This document shows positions 23,407 through 27,810 of a DNA stretch of 27,810 nucleotides, one piece after another. Location: assembly GCA_017642565.1 (NCBI GenBank), contig JAGCOU010000039.1, forward strand, positions 1 through 27,810, given 5' to 3'. The notes below the pieces were generated by a model. It saw nothing but the letters and a program-made list of their open reading frames with translations. It ran no database searches and was not told where the DNA came from. The DNA comes from Alphaproteobacteria bacterium. Its GTDB lineage: Bacteria; Pseudomonadota; Alphaproteobacteria; Rs-D84. Both the position numbers and the translations under genes were made by a program. Position 1 is the first letter of the stretch; each line of letters begins with the position of its first letter.

Positions 23407-23649
23407 TTATAAAGTATTTTCATGAGACGAGATAAACTTAGTAAAATCTTCAATCGAAGCCCCTGTGGACGCAAGTATTTTGGAAATACTGTTCGTTGAA
23501 GGCCATCTCGGTTGACCTTCTTTGGACCAACGTTTGCTTTTATTAAAAGTTGTTGGATCTAAACCACTACATTTTGCGAGTCCGGAACAAGACATATTAT
23601 GTTCTGTGGCAAATTTTTCTATTGCATGCCATACATCTTCGTGTGTCAT
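23407..23649 (-). CDS. Short HTH protein resembling the N-domain of an S24-type regulator
   Basis: 80 residues from ATG 23649, chosen for AAGGGAG 9-13 bases upstream; ATG 23712 is also open. The sequence SGLAKCSGLDPTTFNKSKRW plus PRWPSTNSISKILASTG is the conserved HTH of an alphaproteobacterial LexA-like (S24) regulator whose peptidase domain normally follows. Here the protein stops right after the HTH. It is divergent from the small RNA gene, whose promoter starts about 135 bases away, and could regulate it. Confidence 0.8.
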   Translation of the reverse strand: MTHEDVWHAIEKFATEHNMSCSGLAKCSGLDPTTFNKSKRWSKEGQPRWPSTNSISKILASTGASIEDFTKFISSHENTL

Positions 23650-23784
23650 TATCTTTTTCTCCCTTAGGTTATCTTCCAATTCAACACTTTGATAATACGG
23701 CATTTTTTGCATTTTGTTGAACAGTTTGTATTCCTAGGTAGAAAAACGCAAAAAATATACAAAAAAAATTTTTTGACAAAAGTC

Positions 23785-23813
23785 TTGACAAATGCTTTTT
23801 TGTGTATTATATT
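23785..23813 (+). promoter_or_regulatory. Consensus promoter of the small RNA gene
   Basis: TTGACA (23785-23790) and TATATT (23808-23813) are separated by exactly 17 bases; start predicted near 23820. A further TTGACA lies 12 bases upstream (23773-23778). Confidence 0.85.
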
Positions 23814-23819
23814 TCGATT

Positions 23820-23997
23820 CGTCAAGGGGTGAAAATCACTTGACTATATCGAGCCCAGAGTTTTCAGACTCCCTCCTACATTCTCTCTCCTCTGGACTTT
23901 GGGCTCAAACGACAGTTTAGGATGCCCATTTCTTTTTCTCCTTTCCTTCCTTTCAGGGCATCCGGAAAATACCGCCGGCAACGGCGGTGTTTTTTTT
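23820..23997 (+). ncRNA. Candidate small RNA with C/U-rich hairpin loops
   Basis: About 178 nt between a consensus promoter and a strong terminator, with no open frame of note. Predicted hairpins: GTCAAG/CTTGAC (23821-23826/23839-23844); GAGCCCA/TGGGCTC (23851-23857/23900-23906) enclosing a loop with ACTCCCTCC and CTCTCTCC; GGATGCCC/GGGCATCC (23920-23927/23956-23963) with a 28-base pyrimidine loop containing CTCCTTTCCTTCC; then the terminator. Unpaired CUCC-type loops mimic the anti-Shine-Dalgarno and are the mark of sRNAs that block translation. It does not look like 6S, SRP, tmRNA or RNase P RNA, and I do not recognise a named family. Confidence 0.78.
23971..23997 (+). terminator. Terminator of the small RNA gene
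   Basis: ACCGCCG/CGGCGGT 7-bp stem with GCAA tetraloop, followed by a run of eight T (23990-23997). Confidence 0.92.
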
Positions 23998-24012
23998 ATT
24001 TATAAATAAAAA

Positions 24013-24948
24013 TTATTTATCGAATACAGCGAATATTTCCCAATGGGCAGAACCGACAAATTGATCCACAGGAATTGCAACAGTCATTTTATATCCGCCC
24101 CGCCCTAGAATTTCTTGGTCACGAACAAAAGTGTTTGGATTGCATGATACATAAATCACGCGTTTCACATTAGATTTTGCCAATTCTTTTGACTGTTTCT
24201 CAGCGCCACTGCGCGGGGGATCCATTATAACAACATCATATTGATTAAGATTCTGCACCGTCAAAGGCTTTTTAAACAAATCTCGCCCTATGCCATTACC
24301 AAATATATCAAAGCCTGTTGCTTTTGTAGAATAAGTAAAATTGCCCAATCCACAAAATAAATCAGCAACTTTCTTGGCGCCGTTTGTATATTTCACAACT
24401 AAATCACGCAAGATTTGTTCTGTTTCTATTGTCGGCTGCAAAAACGCGCGTGGCGGATATTTTACTGTTTTATCATCAAATCTTATTTCTGGTTCAACAT
24501 ATTGTCTTAGTGTTTTATCGTTCCAAACAAAACGAATAATTTGTAGCGGTAATTTTTCAACACTTTCTTTGAAAACAGCGCAGGCATAAGGCACATCAGC
24601 ACTTATCGTCACATCTATTCCATTTTCGCATTTTGTTATTAGCACACTGCCACTGCCCGTCCATGGCAATTTTGCAATATATGGTAACACCGCATTTATT
24701 TCATCACATAAATTAGGACAATTGTTAATATCAACGATATCTTTGCTCTGTTTTTTATAAAAACCAAAATGCCCATCTACAAAAGCAAAATCAGCGCGTC
24801 TGCGCGTGCCAGCCCTGCCCCAGATTGGTGGTTGTGTAAAATTTAAATCTGGCAATTCAGTCAATTTAGATTCGCGATATTTCGCGTCATAACAATCATA
24901 CTTACAGCCACCACACAGGTTAAAAAAAGGACATTTTTGTGTTATCAT
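24013..24948 (-). CDS. RlmD/TrmA-type RNA (uracil-5-)-methyltransferase, short form
   Basis: 311 residues. An N-terminal Fe-S cluster ligand set (Cys6, Cys12, Cys15, Cys77), Gln171 in FLQPT, the SAM-binding VADLFCGLGNF at about 194-204, VIMDPPRSG at about 240-248 and the catalytic Cys269 in VSCNP follow the RumA/RlmD layout. The enzyme adds a methyl group to C5 of a uridine, in this family usually 23S rRNA U1939 (or tRNA U54 for TrmA). It lacks an N-terminal TRAM domain and is about 120 residues shorter than E. coli RlmD. The exact RNA target is not fixed by sequence. Confidence 0.85.
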   Translation of the reverse strand: MITQKCPFFNLCGGCKYDCYDAKYRESKLTELPDLNFTQPPIWGRAGTRRRADFAFVDGHFGFYKKQSKDIVDINNCPNLCDEINAVLPYIAKLPWTGSGSVLITKCENGIDVTISADVPYACAVFKESVEKLPLQIIRFVWNDKTLRQYVEPEIRFDDKTVKYPPRAFLQPTIETEQILRDLVVKYTNGAKKVADLFCGLGNFTYSTKATGFDIFGNGIGRDLFKKPLTVQNLNQYDVVIMDPPRSGAEKQSKELAKSNVKRVIYVSCNPNTFVRDQEILGRGGYKMTVAIPVDQFVGSAHWEIFAVFDK

Positions 24949-24974
24949 ATTTCTATCTTAACATAAATTCTGTC

Positions 24975-25003
24975 TTGATTCCAATTTGTTTTGAAACTAT
25001 TAT
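24975..25003 (+). promoter_or_regulatory. Promoter of lpxI, likely giving a leaderless mRNA
   Basis: TTGATT (24975-24980) and TATTAT (24998-25003) are spaced by 17 bases; a TATAAT at 25003-25008 is an alternative -10 with poor spacing. The predicted start falls at or next to the ATG at 25010, and no Shine-Dalgarno is present. Confidence 0.6.
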
Positions 25004-25009
25004 ATAATC

Positions 25010-25828
25010 ATGAAAAAAAATACAGATAAAAAAGTTGCTTTGTTTTGTGGTGCGTTGTCACTGCCTTTGCTGACGCGTGATGCATTACGCAAACGCGGTT
25101 GGGATGTTTTTGTTATCGGGCTTAAAAACTTTTACGATTCAAAATTAAATCCTGATTTGGTTATTCGCTTGGGCGCAGGCGGCACAGCAGCACGCGAATG
25201 CAAAAAACGCGGTATTTCTAAACTCGTGTTTGTGGGTGCGTTGGGGCATGTAAATTTGGGCGATATTCGACCTGATTTTTGGTCTTTGTCTGTGTTATTA
25301 AGCGTTTTAAAACATCAAAAAGGATATGATTCTATGGCTGTCGCATTTAACAAAGCGTTGGAAAAACGCGGATATGAAATTGTTGCTGCGCAAGATTTGG
25401 CACCAGAATTGACTTTTGAAAAACCTGGTATTCAAACAAAAATTAAACCTGCGCGGGCTGATTTGCGCGATATTGAACGCGCAATAAGTGTGTCTCATAC
25501 TATTGGCACAGAAGATATTGGTGCATCAGTGGTTGTTGATAAACAGGTTATTGCTGTCGAAGCCGCCGAAGGTACTGCGCGTATGTTGGAACGCGTTGTT
25601 GAAATGCGCAAAGGCAAAAAAAGAAATGGCGGCGTATTTGCCAAGATGACTAAGCCTGGCCAAGATTTACGCATAGATATTCCTGCGATTGGTGTTGATA
25701 CTGTTCGCGCAGTTGCCGCTGCAAAATTGCATGGAATTATTGTTAACGCAAAAACTTGCTTTGTAATTGATAAAAAGGCTGTGATAGACGCCGCAAACAA
25801 AGCTAAAATATTTATCAAGGCAATTTAA
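25010..25828 (+). CDS. lpxI: UDP-2,3-diacylglucosamine pyrophosphatase LpxI
   Basis: 272 residues. LpxI hydrolyses UDP-2,3-diacylglucosamine to lipid X in lipid A synthesis and replaces LpxH in alphaproteobacteria. Motifs seen: VGALGHVNLGDIRPDF near residue 73, DIGASVVVDKQVIAVEAAEG in the middle, and KPGQDLRIDIPAIG with Asp219 and Asp223, the region of the metal-binding catalytic Asp. Length matches the family. Its presence shows the organism can make lipid A although the other lpx genes are elsewhere. The HNH gene follows two bases later. Confidence 0.92.
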   Translation: MKKNTDKKVALFCGALSLPLLTRDALRKRGWDVFVIGLKNFYDSKLNPDLVIRLGAGGTAARECKKRGISKLVFVGALGHVNLGDIRPDFWSLSVLLSVLKHQKGYDSMAVAFNKALEKRGYEIVAAQDLAPELTFEKPGIQTKIKPARADLRDIERAISVSHTIGTEDIGASVVVDKQVIAVEAAEGTARMLERVVEMRKGKKRNGGVFAKMTKPGQDLRIDIPAIGVDTVRAVAAAKLHGIIVNAKTCFVIDKKAVIDAANKAKIFIKAI

Positions 25829-25829
25829 A

Positions 25830-26324
25830 ATGAAAGAGAAAATACCAGAAAAGCAAGAAGTCTGTTATCAAATAGTGAACGTCAAAGACACAAAAAAAGG
25901 TCTCAAAATAATCCGACCCTCTATGAAAGAACTAAGAAAAAATGTAATTAAAAATTATTCTCCAGAACAATGTGCCGAATATGTGTCAAACAAAGTCAAA
26001 GTTAGAGTGTTACCATCAGGCGTTATAATTTCCGATTATCAATGGAAAAAACACAAAATGGATAAAAAAGGCATAAATTACAGCAAAATGATGGCTACTT
26101 ACTTAACTGCTGACGCACAAAATTTGATATTAAAAAAGACAGGTGAACCCGTACATCAGATAGTTTTTAAAGCGTTTTATAAAAAATATTGTGGGAAAGA
26201 TTATATAAGCAATGGAACAGATATTCATCACATAGACAATAATGCGTTGAACAACCAACTATGGAATCTTGTTGTTTTAGACCGCACAACACATTTAAAA
26301 AAAGTTCACAATAGTAAACATTGA
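25830..26324 (+). CDS. HNH endonuclease-domain protein
   Basis: 164 residues. A C-terminal HNH motif, DIHHIDNNALNNQLWNLVVL, gives the His-His plus Asn residues of the nuclease and places it with HNH homing-type or phage HNH proteins. The N-terminal 100 residues are basic (KELRKNVIKNY, VSNKVKVRV), and a YSKMMATYLT segment could help bind DNA. The start is 1 base after the lpxI stop and lacks a strong Shine-Dalgarno, so it is read through from lpxI. It ends at a strong terminator. The target is unknown. Confidence 0.8.
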   Translation: MKEKIPEKQEVCYQIVNVKDTKKGLKIIRPSMKELRKNVIKNYSPEQCAEYVSNKVKVRVLPSGVIISDYQWKKHKMDKKGINYSKMMATYLTADAQNLILKKTGEPVHQIVFKAFYKKYCGKDYISNGTDIHHIDNNALNNQLWNLVVLDRTTHLKKVHNSKH

Positions 26325-26350
26325 AAAAACCGCCGAAATGGCGGTTTTTA
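26324..26350. terminator. Bidirectional terminator between lpxI-HNH and the FKBP lipoprotein
   Basis: AAAAACCGCC (26325-26334) / GGCGGTTTTT (26340-26349) stem with loop GAAAT; runs of A and T at both ends serve the two converging units. Confidence 0.9.
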
Positions 26351-26366
26351 ATTTTATCAATGTTCT

Positions 26367-26690
26367 TTATTTTTTGATTTCTTTGATTGTTACTTTGAAC
26401 ACTGCTTCTTTGCCAGCCAAACTTGTTGCTTGGTAATCTTCTGGGAAAGTAATTTTTACTTCGCGAGTTTCACCAACCTTGGCACCAATCAATTGATCTT
26501 CGAAACCTGGGATAAATGTGCCGCTGCCCAATTTTAATGGATAATTAGAAGCGGTTCCACCTGCGAATTGTTCACTGCCCATAAAGCCAGCAAAATCGAT
26601 AACAACTGTGTTACCATTTTTTGCACCGCTGTCGCAACCAGCAACCATAACTGCGCCACACATTGCCATTACACCCATAAGTTTTTTCAT
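26367..26690 (-). CDS. Lipoprotein with a trigger-factor-type FKBP prolyl isomerase domain
   Basis: 107 residues. MKKLMGVMAMCGAVMVAGC is a lipoprotein signal (Cys19), followed by a complete small FKBP-like domain: VVIDFAGFMGSEQFAGG, YPLKLGSGTFIPGFEDQLIG, VGETREVKITFPEDYQA, LAGKEAVFKVTIKEIKK. This is the form found inside trigger factor, not the larger FkpA or FklB type. Here it stands alone on a lipid anchor, so it likely acts in the periplasm or on the membrane as a prolyl isomerase or chaperone. Confidence 0.9.
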   Translation of the reverse strand: MKKLMGVMAMCGAVMVAGCDSGAKNGNTVVIDFAGFMGSEQFAGGTASNYPLKLGSGTFIPGFEDQLIGAKVGETREVKITFPEDYQATSLAGKEAVFKVTIKEIKK

Positions 26691-26720
26691 TTTGTTCTCC
26701 TTTTGTTGTTTTGAGTTTAG

Positions 26721-27266
26721 TTATTTTTTATTGTAAACGCATCTAAATCCATATTCGCGCATTGTCACACCTTCGGATTCGACACGATAATCAAAGAAAG
26801 ATGTTGGACGCATCACATCAAACGAAGGCTGATCATAAACAATCACCACGCTTTCAGCATTACGCCCACACACACGTTTCATTTCATAATCTGCAACACG
26901 CGCCAACACAGTTTTAATATCTGCATCAACATCTGTTCCGTCTGCATTTTGCATTAAACGCAAGCGCATTTCACGAACATCTGTGTCACCCAATAAAATT
27001 TCTACACGAATCATTGTGCCTTTGTATTCTTGCCATCTGGTTTCTTTGCGCGCAGTATTCCATTTCTTGGCAGCCGCTTCGCGTTCTTCCATTGTTCGTG
27101 GCTGATACGAATCGATTTCGGCATATTCGTTTTCATCAGTTATGTATTCTGCGGTTCTTTCGGTATAAACCTCACCCCCGTCTTCGCCGTAAAATCCGCC
27201 ATTGTCAGAAGCGCACCCAGTTATCAATAACCCGGCACACAAAAGGTAAAATATAGATTTTTTCAT
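26721..27266 (-). CDS. Hypothetical lipoprotein
   Basis: 181 residues from ATG 27266 (RBS AAAGAGA); the frame opens 18 codons earlier without a signal peptide. MKKSIFYLLCAGLLITGC gives a lipobox with Cys18. A Gly/Asp/Glu-rich linker follows, then a mixed alpha/beta domain with two cysteines (KRVCGRN and FRCVYNK) that could form a disulfide. Family not recognised. It lies 30 bases upstream of the FKBP lipoprotein on the same strand, so the two may be one operon. Confidence 0.85.
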   Translation of the reverse strand: MKKSIFYLLCAGLLITGCASDNGGFYGEDGGEVYTERTAEYITDENEYAEIDSYQPRTMEEREAAAKKWNTARKETRWQEYKGTMIRVEILLGDTDVREMRLRLMQNADGTDVDADIKTVLARVADYEMKRVCGRNAESVVIVYDQPSFDVMRPTSFFDYRVESEGVTMREYGFRCVYNKK

Positions 27267-27311
27267 TTCTTTTTCTCTTTGGTTCTTTTTCATTCTAGCA
27301 AATAAAATTTT

Positions 27312-27340
27312 TTGATTCAAGACTCGATTTATGATAAAAT
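27312..27340 (+). promoter_or_regulatory. Promoter of virB11, likely giving a near-leaderless mRNA
   Basis: TTGATT (27312-27317) and TAAAAT (27335-27340), 17-base spacing. The expected start is about 2 bases before the ATG at 27349, and no Shine-Dalgarno is seen. Confidence 0.65.
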
Positions 27341-27348
27341 TGTAAATA

Positions 27349-27810
27349 ATGACAAATGTAGTTCTTGAATCTTTATTGAAACCACTCGAAGAATTTTATT
27401 CGCCTTCCTTCATTGAAGAAATCGCGATAAATCACGCTGGTGAAGTTTGGATGCGTCTTAACGGGGGCAAAGTTCCATGGGTTTCCTATAACAGTGAAAT
27501 ATTATCAAAACAATACCTTGTTGATTTAATTCATACTGTGGCGAACATTTACGAAAGACCCTTTGACCCAGTGCATGGAATACCTGTGGTGTATGCTACA
27601 CTGCCTGGGAATCATCGTTTTTCTGCCATAGCAGGACCAAATGTTCAATATGATGAACGTGATATAACTGGCGGGGTCGCGCTTAATATACGTGGTGGCG
27701 GGGTCAGGGAAACTAATTTTGAAAACTATCATTTGGAACGCGGCAAGAAACTGTTGAAGGTTAAACCACGCGAATCGGTTCGTCCTGATGATCCATACGA
27801 AAGATTAATA
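27349..27810 (+). CDS. virB11: VirB11-type T4SS ATPase, N-terminal part (cut by window end)
   Basis: 154 codons are in the window. The N-terminal domain matches VirB11 hexameric ATPases: EIAINHAGEVWMRL near residues 24-37, then VVYATLPGNHRFSAIAGPNV and ITGGVALNIRGGG, which correspond to the (L/V)xAxLPxGxRxxxxxPP...sIR stretch just before the nucleotide-binding domain. VirB11 powers pilus assembly and substrate transfer at the inner membrane. The Walker A motif lies past the window. It is separated by over 19 kb from the VirB7/VirB8 genes, consistent with a scattered T4SS. Confidence 0.85.
   Translation, partial: MTNVVLESLLKPLEEFYSPSFIEEIAINHAGEVWMRLNGGKVPWVSYNSEILSKQYLVDLIHTVANIYERPFDPVHGIPVVYATLPGNHRFSAIAGPNVQYDERDITGGVALNIRGGGVRETNFENYHLERGKKLLKVKPRESVRPDDPYERLI

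Noticed and set aside
23820..23997. 6S, SRP or RNase P RNA
   Set aside because: The fold is several separate hairpins. The SRP GGAA apical motif, the long 6S rod with central bubble and RNase P core motifs are absent.

Overview
The window looks like a piece of chromosome from an AT-rich, probably host-associated alphaproteobacterium. The signs are LpxI as the lipid A pyrophosphatase, the order frr-uppS-cdsA-rseP-bamA, an HTH protein with the alphaproteobacterial RWPST signature, and pieces of a VirB-type type IV secretion system (T4SS) spread over separate loci. The C-terminal tail of an InlB/Listeria-Bacteroides repeat protein at the left edge would fit a gut or other host-associated lifestyle. 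I cannot name a genus from sequence alone.

Layout. 1-770: end of a repeat surface protein, a terminator, about 270 bases of non-coding DNA with scrambled tRNA-His 3'-end fragments, then tRNA-His and tRNA-Ala on the minus strand. 816-9422: a dense plus-strand run, frr, uppS, cdsA, rseP, two tiny paralogous genes, bamA, then (behind its own promoter) a VirB7-like lipoprotein, two VirB8-like proteins, an unknown exported protein and yraN. dxr and the usual lpx genes are absent from this locus. 9419-22129: a compact minus-strand podovirus-like module with SleB-type lysin, holin-like protein, scaffold, capsid, small head protein, two tail tubular proteins, tail-fibre N-domain, terminase large subunit, portal and two small conserved genes. 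No integrase or phage replication gene is visible. 22284-23649: birA, a winged-helix protein and a short HTH protein. 23785-23997: an undescribed small RNA gene. 24013-27810: an RlmD/TrmA-type methyltransferase, lpxI, an HNH protein, two lipoproteins (one a trigger-factor-type FKBP domain) and the start of virB11.

Most striking: the terminase large subunit is cut cleanly into an ATPase half and a nuclease half. Between them, on the opposite strand, sit the replicative helicase gene dnaB, a double-HTH regulator and an unknown gene. All the other phage frames look open. A histone H1-like gene with its own promoter and terminators sits between scaffold and capsid. The phage operon starts behind a strong promoter with palindromes, followed by two tandem intrinsic terminators. 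Together these suggest a chromosomally locked, possibly domesticated podovirus-type particle (gene-transfer-agent-like) rather than an ordinary prophage, but decay after rearrangement remains a live alternative.

The small RNA displays C/U-rich loops that mimic an anti-Shine-Dalgarno sequence. One loop is perfectly complementary over 11 nt to the ribosome binding site of the VirB7-VirB8 operon.
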